This document shows, in pieces, positions 1 to 9,112 of a stretch of 64,000 nucleotides of DNA. How positions within the stretch are numbered: the stretch's first letter is position 1; every line of letters starts with the position of its first letter. A program made the position numbers and the translations under genes. The notes beneath the pieces are model-generated. The model saw only the letters and a program-made list of their open reading frames with translations. It was not told where the DNA came from and searched no databases. Source of the stretch: Intrasporangiaceae bacterium URHB0013 (lineage in GTDB: Bacteria > Actinomycetota > Actinomycetes > Actinomycetales > Dermatophilaceae); assembly GCA_000620545.1 (NCBI GenBank), contig JIBA01000012.1, positions 186,001 through 250,000 of the forward strand. Direction: 5' to 3'.

Positions 1-592
1 GGGCGACAAGGTCGCGAAGGAGTACAGCGGCGGCATGCGCCGCCGGCTGGACCTCGCCGTGAGCCTCATCGCCGCCCCGCCCGTCCTCTTCCTCGACGAG
101 CCGACGACCGGCCTCGACCCGCGCAGCCGCGTCGAGCTGTGGGACGTGCTGCGCGGCCTCGTCCGCGACGGCACGACGCTGCTGCTCACGACCCAGTACC
201 TCGAGGAGGCCGACCAGCTGGCCGACCGCATCGTCGTCATCGACCACGGCCGGGTCATCGCCGAGGGCACTCCGCTCGAGCTCAAGGACCAGTCCGGCCA
301 GGCCGCGATCGTCCTCACGGTGTCGCACGCCGAGCAACTCGACGAGGCACGCGCGCTCCTGGCCTCGCACGTCACCGACGTGCACGTCGACGTGCCGGCA
401 CGCCAGCTCACCGCGCCCGCCGATGGCCTCGCCGACATGACCCGCGTCGCCGCCGTCTTCGACCGCTCCGAGATCGTCCTCGACGACCTCGGCCTGAAGC
501 GCCCGAGCCTTGACGACGTCTTCCTCAGCCTGACCGGCCACCGAGCCGAGCAGGAGACCAACCACACCACCGAGACCGGGGAGTCACGATGA
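1..592 (+). CDS. ABC exporter ATP-binding subunit (DrrA-like), 5' end outside window
   Basis: Cytoplasmic ATPase of an ABC-2 type exporter, the half that would power the permease encoded next. The window opens inside the gene: the reading frame is open from base 2 and the first visible residues already lead into the ABC signature (YSGGMRRRLDLA). Walker B (LFLDEPTTGLD) and the switch histidine region (LLTTQYLEEADQLADR) follow, then a C-terminal extension typical of daunorubicin-resistance (DrrA) ATPases. About 196 residues are visible; Walker A lies upstream of the window. It overlaps the permease start by 4 bases (ATGA), so the two are translationally coupled. The substrate cannot be told from sequence. 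An ATG at 35 is internal, because the signature motif begins before it. Confidence 0.93.
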   Translation, partial: GDKVAKEYSGGMRRRLDLAVSLIAAPPVLFLDEPTTGLDPRSRVELWDVLRGLVRDGTTLLLTTQYLEEADQLADRIVVIDHGRVIAEGTPLELKDQSGQAAIVLTVSHAEQLDEARALLASHVTDVHVDVPARQLTAPADGLADMTRVAAVFDRSEIVLDDLGLKRPSLDDVFLSLTGHRAEQETNHTTETGESR

Positions 593-1449
593 GCCAGTCG
601 TCGTCCACGGGCACGGCCACGCGCGAGACCGTCGCGCCGCCGGCCTCCGAGTACCAGCCGCCGAGCCTCGCGCGCCAGGTCCAGATGATGGTGTGGCGCA
701 ACCTCAAGCACACCAGGCGTCAACCCGAGATGCTCACCGACGTCACGATCCAGCCGGTGATGTTCGTCCTGCTCTTCGCCTTCGTCTTCGGCGGCTCCAT
801 CGATACCGACAGCAGCTCCTACCGCGAGTGGCTGTTGCCGGGGATCATGGCCCAGACGATGGCCTTCGCCTCGTTCATCGTCGCCAATGGTCTCAACATG
901 GACCTCGAGAAGGGCATCATCGATCGGTTCCGGTCGCTGCCGATCTCGCGCTCCTCCGTCCTCATCGGCCGCAGCGTCTACGCCATCATCCACTCGAGCA
1001 TCGGCATCTTCGTCATGTCGATCACCGGGCTCGTCATCGGGTGGCGCATCCGCAACGGCTTCGTCGACGGAGTGCTGGCCTACCTGCTGCTCCTGCTCTT
1101 CGGCTTCGCGATGATCTGGGTCGGCATCCTCGTCGGCTCGTCGATGCGGTCCGTCGAGGCCGTCAACGGCCTGATGTTCACGACGATCTTTCCGATCACC
1201 TTCCTCGCCAACACCTTCGCCCCGACCGAGGCGATGCCTCCGGTGCTGCGCAGCATCGCCGAGTGGAACCCGATCAGCTCCCTCGTCCAGTCGATGCGCG
1301 AGCTGTGGGGCAACGTGCCCCCAGCTCCACCCGACGCAGCGCTGCCACTGCGCTACCCCATCATCACGAGCATCACCTGGTCGCTGCTCATCGTGGCGGT
1401 CATCGCTCCGCTCGCGGTGCGCGCGTACAACCGGCGTACGACCGACTGA
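589..1449 (+). CDS. ABC-2 type permease (DrrB-like)
   Basis: Membrane half of the exporter, 286 aa. After a polar N-terminus of about 55 residues there are about six hydrophobic segments, with the ABC-2 layout (QPVMFVLLFAFVFGG first helix, then the PGIMAQTMAF loop typical of DrrB proteins). It starts in an ATGA overlap with the ATPase gene, which fixes the ATG at 589. Its stop lies only 4 bases from the convergent stop of the mannose-6-phosphate isomerase gene, with no terminator hairpin between. Likely exports a hydrophobic drug or lipid; the substrate is unknown. Confidence 0.92.
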   Translation: MSQSSSTGTATRETVAPPASEYQPPSLARQVQMMVWRNLKHTRRQPEMLTDVTIQPVMFVLLFAFVFGGSIDTDSSSYREWLLPGIMAQTMAFASFIVANGLNMDLEKGIIDRFRSLPISRSSVLIGRSVYAIIHSSIGIFVMSITGLVIGWRIRNGFVDGVLAYLLLLLFGFAMIWVGILVGSSMRSVEAVNGLMFTTIFPITFLANTFAPTEAMPPVLRSIAEWNPISSLVQSMRELWGNVPPAPPDAALPLRYPIITSITWSLLIVAVIAPLAVRAYNRRTTD

Positions 1450-1453
1450 GCAC

Positions 1454-2560
1454 TCAGCCCGGCGGCATGCAGCGGATGACGGTGAGCTCGCCCTCGACCC
1501 GCACCTCACCGGCGCCGTAGGGCACGAGCAGCACGTCGCCCCGTCCCACCTCGGTGGGGCGGGGTGAGTCGTGTCCGGCCGGCGTGGTCGACAGCGTGCC
1601 CCTGCCCGAGACCACGACGACGACGGCGAAGGCGGCCGCACCCGTCGCCGGCGAGCCGGACGTGGCGCTGAGCACCTCGGCACGGAAGAACTCGGTCGCC
1701 CGGGCTGGCAAGGCGTGCCCGGCGCCGGCGACGTCGGTCCACCGAGTCCGCAGGGCGGCGAGGCTCGGGCCGGTCAGCGGGCCGCGGTCGACGCTCTCCA
1801 GGGCACGCGACACGCTCAGGCCCAAGAAGGCGTGCGCCTCGTCGAGCCCGAAGCGTCGGTGCTCGAGCATGACCGACAGGTCGGTCGGCTCCTGCAGCTC
1901 GAGCACGAGTACTCCGGCGCCGATCGCGTGCGGCTGCCCGCCGGGCACGAGGATCGCGTCCCCGCGGCGCACCTCGATGCGGTTGAGGGCCTCGAGCAGG
2001 CGATCGTCCTGCGCCTCGACGAGCGAGGCCAGCTCGTCGGTCGGCAGCTCGTCACGGAAGCCCAGCCACACGCAGGCGCCGGGCTCGGCGGCGAGCACGA
2101 TCCACGCCTCGGTCTTGCCGTGTGCGCAGTCGAGATGGGCGGCCGCGAAGGCACGGTCGGGGTGGGAGTGCACGGGCAGGCGCTCGCCCGCGTCGAGCAG
2201 CTTCGTCAAGAGGCCGGGCTCGATGCCGTGCGTCGCGAGGTGGTCGGGGCCGAGCCAGTGCTCGGGGTCGGCGCCGAGGGCGTCAGGCAGCGGTGTCCCA
2301 TCGGCGAGGAGGGTGACGCCGTCGCCACCCTCGGCGAAAAGCCGCGTCGTCGACGCCAGCCAGTCCTCGGGACGGTGGCCGTCGAAGTCTGCGGGCACGT
2401 CGAGCCCCCGGAACGCGAGAATGCGCTCCCCGCCGCGGTAGAACCGGTGCGGCGTGTTGGGCGGCAGGTGGCTCGGCAGGCGGGTCGGGTCGGACACGGT
2501 CGTCTCGGACACGGTGGTGGTGCTCCTCGGGTCGGTGCTCGGGGCGCTCGGCGGGGTCAT
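1454..2560 (-). CDS. manA: Mannose-6-phosphate isomerase, class I
   Basis: Zinc-dependent interconversion of mannose-6-phosphate and fructose-6-phosphate in the cytoplasm; 368 aa. The family's metal-site motifs are visible: HSHP (His131, His133), GKTEAW (Glu151) and the VPGGQPHAIG segment (His211). The start is ATG at 2560, which overlaps the stop of the upstream lacI-type gene by 4 bases (ATGA). Longer readings run into the regulator gene in another frame. The operon with a LacI repressor, facing away from a secreted alpha-mannosidase, suggests that mannose released outside is imported, phosphorylated and fed into glycolysis here. No sugar transporter or kinase is in the window. The N-terminal 30 residues are Ser/Thr-rich and unconserved-looking, so a start slightly downstream is possible. 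Confidence 0.92.
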   Translation of the reverse strand: MTPPSAPSTDPRSTTTVSETTVSDPTRLPSHLPPNTPHRFYRGGERILAFRGLDVPADFDGHRPEDWLASTTRLFAEGGDGVTLLADGTPLPDALGADPEHWLGPDHLATHGIEPGLLTKLLDAGERLPVHSHPDRAFAAAHLDCAHGKTEAWIVLAAEPGACVWLGFRDELPTDELASLVEAQDDRLLEALNRIEVRRGDAILVPGGQPHAIGAGVLVLELQEPTDLSVMLEHRRFGLDEAHAFLGLSVSRALESVDRGPLTGPSLAALRTRWTDVAGAGHALPARATEFFRAEVLSATSGSPATGAAAFAVVVVVSGRGTLSTTPAGHDSPRPTEVGRGDVLLVPYGAGEVRVEGELTVIRCMPPG

Positions 2561-3588
2561 CGGATCGGTGACCCCCTTCGGACGCCGGACGCTCGCACGA
2601 TGAGCCGCGTCGGCATGACGACGGTCTGCGCCTGCGACTCGTCGCCGAGCAGGCGGGCGAAGAGCTGCTGGGCGGCCTTCTGTCCCATCGCGGCCGGATC
2701 CTGGTGCACGACGGTCACCGGTGGGTCGATGAGGGCGGCGAGCTCGAAGTCGTCGTAACCCACGAGCGACAGGGGCAGCCGCAGCTCGCGCAGGGCCAGC
2801 AGCGCGGCGAGGGTGATGCGGTTGTTGCCGGTGATGACCGCGGTGATCGGCTCGGGTCCGCTCGCCCACTGCCTGAGCGCGTCGTTCACTGAGGACGGCG
2901 AGTGCGGACCCATGGAGACGCGGGGGCTGGCGGGAAGGCCCAGGCTCTGCTGCGTGGCGATGAAGGCGTCGCGCCGCTGGCGGGCCGTCCAGAACGCCGG
3001 GTCGTCGCCGAAGAAGGCGATGTTGCGGTGGCCGTGGGCGACGAGGTGCTCGACGGCGCTGCGGATGCCGCCGTGGTTGTCGCTGAGGATCGTGTCGCGC
3101 GGGGTGCCGCGCACCGGGCGGTCCATGTAGACGATCGGGGTGTGGCTGGCCTCGAGCACGGCGTCCGACGACGCGCTCTCGTCGGCGGGCACGACGACGA
3201 TGCCGTCGACGCGACGGTCCACGAGCGCCTCGATGACGGCACGCTCACGGGACGGCGAGCCCTCGGCGGACGCGGTGATCAACTGGTGCTGACGGATGCG
3301 GGCCTCGCGCTCGACGGCGGCGCTGACCTGCGAGTAGAAGGGGTTGGCGAGGTCCTCGACCACGAGGGCGATGGTGAACGTGCGCCCCTGGCGCATGAGT
3401 CGGGCCCCGTCGTGGCGACGGAAACCGAGTCGCTCGATGACCGCGCGCACACGCTCGGCCGTGTCGGGGCGCACTCCCGGCTCGTGGTTGACCACGCGCG
3501 AGACCGTCTTGACCGAGACGTGTGCCTCTGTGGCGACGTCGGCCATGGTCGGGCGGGCGGCTGTCCGGTGGTCAGACAACGCTGTCAT
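2557..3588 (-). CDS. LacI-family transcriptional regulator of the mannoside locus
   Basis: 343 aa DNA-binding repressor. The helix-turn-helix is at about residues 14-45 (TMADVATEAHVSVKTVSRVV), followed by the LacI hinge and a periplasmic-binding-protein-like sugar domain (IALVVEDLANPFYSQV; VGYDDFELAALIDPPVTVV). It is co-transcribed with manA (4-base overlap) and divergent from the GH92 mannosidase across a 226-base gap holding palindromes. I infer that it responds to mannose or a mannose phosphate and represses both directions. The effector is not readable from sequence. Confidence 0.93.
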   Translation of the reverse strand: MTALSDHRTAARPTMADVATEAHVSVKTVSRVVNHEPGVRPDTAERVRAVIERLGFRRHDGARLMRQGRTFTIALVVEDLANPFYSQVSAAVEREARIRQHQLITASAEGSPSRERAVIEALVDRRVDGIVVVPADESASSDAVLEASHTPIVYMDRPVRGTPRDTILSDNHGGIRSAVEHLVAHGHRNIAFFGDDPAFWTARQRRDAFIATQQSLGLPASPRVSMGPHSPSSVNDALRQWASGPEPITAVITGNNRITLAALLALRELRLPLSLVGYDDFELAALIDPPVTVVHQDPAAMGQKAAQQLFARLLGDESQAQTVVMPTRLIVRASGVRRGSPIR

Positions 3589-3611
3589 GCCCGCAGTCTG
3601 ACCATCGAGCG

Positions 3612-3629
3612 CTCGGATGGCAATCCGAG
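3612..3629. promoter_or_regulatory. Inverted repeat, candidate operator near lacI start
   Basis: Perfect 7-bp arms (CTCGGAT and ATCCGAG) around a 4-base spacer, 24 bases upstream of the repressor start codon. The position suits autoregulation. The gapped centre is not the usual LacI-family form, so the assignment is weak. Confidence 0.35.
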
Positions 3630-3674
3630 GCGCTCCTGCCGGCGCCCGTTGGCGGTGTTCTGTCCGATCTGATG

Positions 3675-3690
3675 TCCTGACCGGACAGGA
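3675..3690. promoter_or_regulatory. CG-centred palindrome, candidate LacI-family operator
   Basis: The 16-base sequence TCCTGACCGGACAGGA is symmetric at 7 of 8 base pairs and has the central CG typical of LacI-family operators. It lies midway between the divergent repressor and GH92 starts, where one bound dimer could control both. The neighbouring 3661-3666 (TGTCCG) is inverted at 3682-3687. Confidence 0.45.
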
Positions 3691-3814
3691 TCGGTTCGCG
3701 GTGTTGACGCGCTTTGTCCGCTACGGCGAGTCTCTGCCGGGTCGGAGGTGGCGCGGGGTCGTCGGCGCCGACCTGACATTCGAGCACGGCTCAACGACGA
3801 GCACGGAGGAACCC

Positions 3815-6800
3815 ATGTCCCTGAGATCCGGGATCCACAGAGGCGTCATCGCCCTGGCAGTCCTGGCCACGTCGACCGCGGGTGCGGTCGCCGGTCCCGC
3901 CCACGCGAGCGCCCTCGGCAGCACTGCCGGGGCGCCGCTCTTCGCACCCACCGCAGACGCGGGAGCCGGTGACTTCTCGACCTCCTTCGAGGCCGGCCAG
4001 CCGCAACCGCAGCTCTCGACCGTGGAGGTCGGCGCCAGCGGTCCGCGCCAGCAGAACGTCTCCGGCACGGCCAGCGCCGACGGCAGCCTCCTCGGCTCGA
4101 TCGTCGGGGTCACGGCGAGCGCCGAGAACGCACCCGGGGAGGTCGCGGCGAACCTCGCCGACGCCAACCCCGACAGCAAGTGGCTCGCCTTCGCGTCGAG
4201 CGGCTGGGCGCGCTACCAGCTCGGCACCCCGGCCAAGGCCGTCCGCTACTCGCTGACGTCGGCCAACGACGCCCCGGACCGCGACCCGAAGGACTTCACG
4301 CTCCAGGGCTCGTCGGACGGCACGACCTGGACCGAGCTCGACCGCCGGACCGGGATCGACTTCTCGGGGCGCTTCGCGACGCGCTCGTTCAACGTGACGA
4401 CGCCCGGCACGTATGCGTACTACCGGCTCAACGTCACCGCCATCCACGCCGGCGGCACGCTCCAGCTCGCCGACTGGGACCTCTCCGACGGAAGCACCGG
4501 CTCCGGCCCCGCGACGCCGATGAAGACGGTCGTCGGCTCGGGCCCGATCTCGGGCTTCAACCTCAAGCCGCTCGTCGGCTGGACCGGCGTCAAGGCGCTG
4601 CGCTACTCCGGTGGCCACACGGCCGACGGCCGCGGCTACGCCTGGAACCGGCTCTTCGACGTCGACCTCCCGGTCAGCTCGAGGACGCAGCTGAGCTACA
4701 AGATCTTCCCCGACATGATCGCGGGTGACCTCGAGTACCCGTCGACGTATGCCGCCCTCGACGTCCGCTTCACCGACGGCACGTACCTGTCCGACCTCGG
4801 CGCCGATGACGTGCACGGCGTTGCCGGCAGCCCGAGCGGCCAGGGCAAGGGCAAGATCCTCTACGCGAACCAGTGGAACGCCGTCACCCTCGAGGTCGGC
4901 AAGGTCGCGGCAGGCAAGACGATCGACCGGGTCCTCGTCGGCTACGACAACACCGGCGGCGCGACGAAGGACACCCGCTTCGGGGGCTGGATCGACGACG
5001 TCTCGGTGCAGGGGAACCCGGCGGTCGTCGACGGGTCGGACCTGACCAACTACGTCGACGTGCGACGCGGCTCCAACGCGTCGGGCAGCTTCTCCCGCGG
5101 CAACAACCTGCCGATCAGCGCGGTGCCCAACGGCTTCACGTTCTTCACCCCGGTCACGAGCGCGAACTCCCAGACGTGGGAGTACTACTACCAGGCGCAG
5201 AACAACTCGGCGAACCTGCCTGTGCTGCAAGGGCTGGCCGTCTCGCACGAGCCGAGCCCGTGGATGGGTGACCGCAACCAGATGTCGGTCATGCCGTCGA
5301 TCGCGTCAGGCACGCCGACCGGTAGCGCATCGGGTCGCGGTCTCGCCTTCGACCACGCGACCGAGGTGGCACACCCGGACTACTACAAGGCGGTCCTCGC
5401 CGGCGGCCTCACCGCCGAGACGGCGCCGGCCGACCACGGCGGGGTCTACCGGTTCACCTTCCCCGCAACGGCGAGCAAGGGCCACGTCGTCGTCGACACC
5501 GTCGACGACAACGGCACCTTCACCGTCGACGCGGCCACCGGCACGATGACCGGCTGGGTCGACAACGGCAGCGGCCTGTCTGCCGGCCGCAGCCGGATGT
5601 TCGTCTACGGCACGTTCGACCGCGCCGCCACGGCCGTCGGCACCGCGCCGAACGGCCACACCGGCACCCGCTACGCGAGCTTCGACACGAGCACGAACAA
5701 GCAGGTCACGCTCAAGCTCTCGACGTCGTTCATCTCGCTCGACCAGGCGAGGAGGAACCACGCCCTCGAGCTCGCCGCCCGCGACTTCGACGCCGTGCGA
5801 GCAGCCGCCAAGCAGGCGTGGAACGCCCGCCTCGGCGTCGTCAGCGTCAAGGGCGCCAACGACACCGAGCGGACCACGCTCTACTCCAACCTCTACCGGC
5901 TCAACCTCTACCCCAACAGCCAGTTCGAGAACACGGGCACGGCTGCCGCTCCGCGCTACCAGTACGCGAGTCCCGTTGTGGCCAAGAGCGGTTCGGCCAC
6001 GGCATCCACGACGAACGCCGCCGTCAAGGACGGCAAGATCTACGTCAACAACGGCTTCTGGGACACGTACCGCACGGTGTGGCCGGCCTACAGCCTGCTC
6101 TACCCGGAGGTCGCTGCCGAGATCGCCGACGGCTTCGTCCAGCAGTACCGCGACGGTGGCTGGGTCGCGCGGTGGAGCTCACCCGGCTACGCCGACCTCA
6201 TGACCGGTACGAGCTCCGACGTGGCCTTCGCCGACGCGTACGTCAAGGGGGTCAAGCTGCCCGACCCGCTCGCGGCGTACGACGCCGCCGTCAAGAACGC
6301 GACGGTGCTCCCGACGTCGAGCGCGGTGGGCCGCAAGGGGCTCGACACCTCGACCTTCCTCGGCTACACGAGCACCAACACCGGTGAGAGCGTGTCGTGG
6401 GGTCTCGAGGGTCTGGTCAACGACTTCGGCATCGGGACCATGGCGGCCAAGCTCGCCAAGGACCCCGCCACCCCGGCGTCGCGACGCGCCCAGCTGCTCG
6501 AGGAGTCGGCGTACTTCCTCGAGCGCTCGACGCACTACGGCAACCTCTTCAACCCGAAGGTCGGCTTCTTCCAGGGCCGCGGCGCCGACGGCACGTTCCC
6601 GACGAGCTTCGACCCTGAGGACTGGGGCGGCGACTACACGGAGACGAACGCCTGGAACTTCGCCTTCCACGCGCCGCACGACGGCAACGGCCTCGCGAAC
6701 CTCTACGGCGGCCGTGACGCGCTCGCGAAGAAGCTCGACACGTTCTTCTCGACGCCCGAGACGGCGACGAAGCCCGGCGGCTACGGCGGCGTCATCCACG

Positions 6801-8935
6801 AGATGGTCGAGGCACGGGACGTCCGCATGGGCCAGCTCGGCCAGAGCAACCAGGTCTCGCACCACATCGCGTACATGTACGACTGGACCGGCCAGCAGTG
6901 GAAGACGGCCGAGAAGGTCCGCGAGATCATGCGTCGCCTCTACGTCGGTGGCGAGATCGGCCAGGGCTACCCGGGCGACGAGGACAACGGCGAGATGTCG
7001 GCGTGGTACGTCCTGTCCTCGCTCGGCATCTACCCGCTGCAGGTCGGCTCGGCCAACTGGGCGATCGGCTCGCCGAAGTTCGAGCAGGTCCGCGTCAAGC
7101 GCACGCAGGGTGACCTCGTCGTCAACGCGCCGGGCAACTCCGAGCGCTCGATCTACGTGCAGGGCGTCACGGTCGACGGCAAGAAGCACAAGAGCGTCTC
7201 GATCAGCCAGGACGAGCTCACGGGCCCGACCACGGTCGACTTCGCCATGGGCGCCACGCCGTCCGACTTCGGCTCCCGTGCCCAGGACGCCCCGCCGTCG
7301 CTGACGCAGGGCACCGAGGCACCCGCGCCGCTCAAGGACGCCACGGGTCCCGGCCGCGGCACGGCGACGGCGACCGACCTCGCGTCGGGCGGCGACGCCA
7401 AGGCGCTCTTCGACAACACGTCGCGGACGTCCGTGGCCTTCACCTCGGGTACGCCGTCGGTGACCTTCGGGCTGTCCGGCGTCGGCCAGCGCGCCACCTG
7501 GTACACCGTCACCTCGGGACCGAAGGCCGGCGACCCGTCGGCCTGGCGCCTCGAGGGCAGCAAGGACGACGGCGCGACCTGGCAGACGCTCGACACGCGA
7601 GCGGAGCAGGTCTTCCCGTGGCGGGTGCAGACACGCCCGTTCGAGATCGCTCACACCGGGACGTTCACCACCTACCGCCTCGTCGTCACGGCGACGGTCG
7701 GCGGCGAGGCCGCGAACCTGTCGGAGCTCGAGCTGCTCACGGACGGCTCCAAGGCACAGAACACCGGGATCACGGTCTCGGCGGCCGAGCCGTTCGAGGT
7801 CGCCGAGGACACCGCCTGGAGCGGCGCCGTGGCGACCTTCTCGGGCGGCGTCGGCCAGGGCACCGACTCGGCGGACACGGCCACCGCGACCATCGCGTGG
7901 GGTGACGGCACGAGCTCGGCGGGCACCGTCGAGGCCGGCGACCTGGGGTCGTTCACCGTCCGCGGGACGCACACCTGGGCGAAGCCGGGTCCGTACCAGC
8001 CCAAGGTCACCGTCACGACGGCGAACGACAGCGGGTCCACCCTGGGTGGCGTCACGGTGCACCAGGCATCCACGCCGGCGTATGCCGCGGGGTTCGACTC
8101 CGTCTGCTTCGGCAACGTCGGTGACTCGGTGCCGTGCGACGGCGACCGGGCGGGGCTGTCCCGCGAGGCGCTCGCCGCCGCGGGTGGCGTGCCGGGCAAG
8201 CTGCTGACGGTGCCGGGGACGGACCTGAGGTACTCCATGCCCGGCATCCCGGTCGGAGAGAAGGACAACGCGACCGGCGCCGGGCAGACCCTGCCGGTGA
8301 CCCTCGCACCGGGCGCGACGAAGCTGTCGCTCATCGGCACCGCCACCCAGCGCAACCAGGACACCACCGCGACCGTGCGCTTCACCGACGGCTCGACGAC
8401 GAACTACAAGGTGCAGTACGGGGACTGGTGCGGCTCGCCGCAGTTCGGCAACGTCGTCGCCATCGAGATGGCCTTCCGTCTCAACGGCACGGGCACCGAC
8501 AGCTGCCGGGCCAAGCTCTTCGCCACCGCGCCGCTCACGGTGCCGGCCGGCAAGACGGTCGAGTCGGTGACGCTGGCGGCGCAGACCGGTGACCCGGCGT
8601 CGGCGGGACGGATCCACGTCTTCGCGGTGGCCGACAACGGTTCAGCCCTGAAGGTCGCGGCTGCCGGGGACGGCACGGCGGCGACGGGCGCTGACACGGA
8701 CGTCGCACTCGGTACGGCGTCGGGCGGCGTCCCGGGGCCGTCGGGCTACACAGCCCGCGTCCAGTGGGGTGACGGCAGCGTGACGGAGGACGCAACCGTC
8801 ACGGTCGGCTCCGACGGCACGGCCGAGATCTCGGGTGGTCACACCTGGGCCGCGGCCGGCACCTACACGGTGCGCGTGCTCGTGTCCGACTCGCGGTCCG
8901 ACGTGCTGAGCTCGCACACGGTCACGGTCGGGTAG
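3815..8935 (+). CDS. Secreted GH92 family alpha-mannosidase, multidomain
   Basis: Predicted extracellular exo-alpha-mannosidase, 1706 aa. The ATG at 3815 has GGAGGA 4 bases upstream and begins a Sec signal peptide (about residues 1-31, ending AGPAHA). Domains by eye: an F5/8-type C carbohydrate-binding sandwich (about 96-219), a GH92 N-terminal sandwich (about 410-660) and a GH92 (alpha/alpha)6 catalytic domain (about 660-1140). Family signatures are NGFWDTYRTVWP, SNQVSHHIAYMYDW and GYPGDEDNGEMSAWYV; the last holds the catalytic-base acidic residues. Then follow a second F5/8 C domain (about 1176-1309), a PKD-like domain with WGDGT (about 1319-1416), another beta-sandwich and a terminal PKD-like domain (WGDGS). 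The appendages suggest binding to polymeric mannan or glycoprotein glycans. It is divergent from lacI-manA. No sortase or membrane anchor is seen. Confidence 0.95.
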   Translation: MSLRSGIHRGVIALAVLATSTAGAVAGPAHASALGSTAGAPLFAPTADAGAGDFSTSFEAGQPQPQLSTVEVGASGPRQQNVSGTASADGSLLGSIVGVTASAENAPGEVAANLADANPDSKWLAFASSGWARYQLGTPAKAVRYSLTSANDAPDRDPKDFTLQGSSDGTTWTELDRRTGIDFSGRFATRSFNVTTPGTYAYYRLNVTAIHAGGTLQLADWDLSDGSTGSGPATPMKTVVGSGPISGFNLKPLVGWTGVKALRYSGGHTADGRGYAWNRLFDVDLPVSSRTQLSYKIFPDMIAGDLEYPSTYAALDVRFTDGTYLSDLGADDVHGVAGSPSGQGKGKILYANQWNAVTLEVGKVAAGKTIDRVLVGYDNTGGATKDTRFGGWIDDVSVQGNPAVVDGSDLTNYVDVRRGSNASGSFSRGNNLPISAVPNGFTFFTPVTSANSQTWEYYYQAQNNSANLPVLQGLAVSHEPSPWMGDRNQMSVMPSIASGTPTGSASGRGLAFDHATEVAHPDYYKAVLAGGLTAETAPADHGGVYRFTFPATASKGHVVVDTVDDNGTFTVDAATGTMTGWVDNGSGLSAGRSRMFVYGTFDRAATAVGTAPNGHTGTRYASFDTSTNKQVTLKLSTSFISLDQARRNHALELAARDFDAVRAAAKQAWNARLGVVSVKGANDTERTTLYSNLYRLNLYPNSQFENTGTAAAPRYQYASPVVAKSGSATASTTNAAVKDGKIYVNNGFWDTYRTVWPAYSLLYPEVAAEIADGFVQQYRDGGWVARWSSPGYADLMTGTSSDVAFADAYVKGVKLPDPLAAYDAAVKNATVLPTSSAVGRKGLDTSTFLGYTSTNTGESVSWGLEGLVNDFGIGTMAAKLAKDPATPASRRAQLLEESAYFLERSTHYGNLFNPKVGFFQGRGADGTFPTSFDPEDWGGDYTETNAWNFAFHAPHDGNGLANLYGGRDALAKKLDTFFSTPETATKPGGYGGVIHEMVEARDVRMGQLGQSNQVSHHIAYMYDWTGQQWKTAEKVREIMRRLYVGGEIGQGYPGDEDNGEMSAWYVLSSLGIYPLQVGSANWAIGSPKFEQVRVKRTQGDLVVNAPGNSERSIYVQGVTVDGKKHKSVSISQDELTGPTTVDFAMGATPSDFGSRAQDAPPSLTQGTEAPAPLKDATGPGRGTATATDLASGGDAKALFDNTSRTSVAFTSGTPSVTFGLSGVGQRATWYTVTSGPKAGDPSAWRLEGSKDDGATWQTLDTRAEQVFPWRVQTRPFEIAHTGTFTTYRLVVTATVGGEAANLSELELLTDGSKAQNTGITVSAAEPFEVAEDTAWSGAVATFSGGVGQGTDSADTATATIAWGDGTSSAGTVEAGDLGSFTVRGTHTWAKPGPYQPKVTVTTANDSGSTLGGVTVHQASTPAYAAGFDSVCFGNVGDSVPCDGDRAGLSREALAAAGGVPGKLLTVPGTDLRYSMPGIPVGEKDNATGAGQTLPVTLAPGATKLSLIGTATQRNQDTTATVRFTDGSTTNYKVQYGDWCGSPQFGNVVAIEMAFRLNGTGTDSCRAKLFATAPLTVPAGKTVESVTLAAQTGDPASAGRIHVFAVADNGSALKVAAAGDGTAATGADTDVALGTASGGVPGPSGYTARVQWGDGSVTEDATVTVGSDGTAEISGGHTWAAAGTYTVRVLVSDSRSDVLSSHTVTVG

Positions 8936-8973
8936 CCGCGAACGCGGTGCGGGGACACGCCCCTCGCACCCAA

Positions 8974-9027
8974 CCGTCGAAGGGCCACGAACCGGGTCGC
9001 AACGCCCCGTTCGTGGCCCTTCGACGG
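8974..9027. terminator. 19-bp perfect hairpin between convergent genes
   Basis: Arms 8974-8992 and 9009-9027 are perfect reverse complements over 19 bp, with a 16-base loop. The hairpin sits 38 bases after the GH92 stop and before the convergent DUF3224 gene. There is no U-tract, as is usual in actinobacteria. It probably ends transcription from both sides. Confidence 0.75.
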
Positions 9028-9112
9028 CCTCGGCCGACCTCGGCCGACCTCGGCCGAGGCGGTCGAGGTCAGTCGAGGCGGTCGAGGCGGCCGACGTCAG
9101 CCGAGGTTGTGG
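9028..9112. repeat. Decamer-type GC repeats next to the terminator
   Basis: CGGCCGACCT is repeated twice at 9031-9050 and followed by CGGCCGAGGC. After that come variants of GAGGCGGTC until about 9090, running to the stop codon of the minus-strand gene. The units are partly self-complementary. It looks like slipped-strand expansion of the intergenic end. Confidence 0.6.

Noticed and set aside
1454-2869. Longer manA reading from 2869
   Set aside because: The first 103 codons overlap the LacI gene out of frame; ATG 2560 is in a standard ATGA overlap.
6179-8617. Long open frame of 812 codons on the minus strand opposite the GH92 gene
   Set aside because: Arg/Gly/Val-rich composition with no domain sense. 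It mirrors the codon bias of the real gene, as expected in high-GC DNA.
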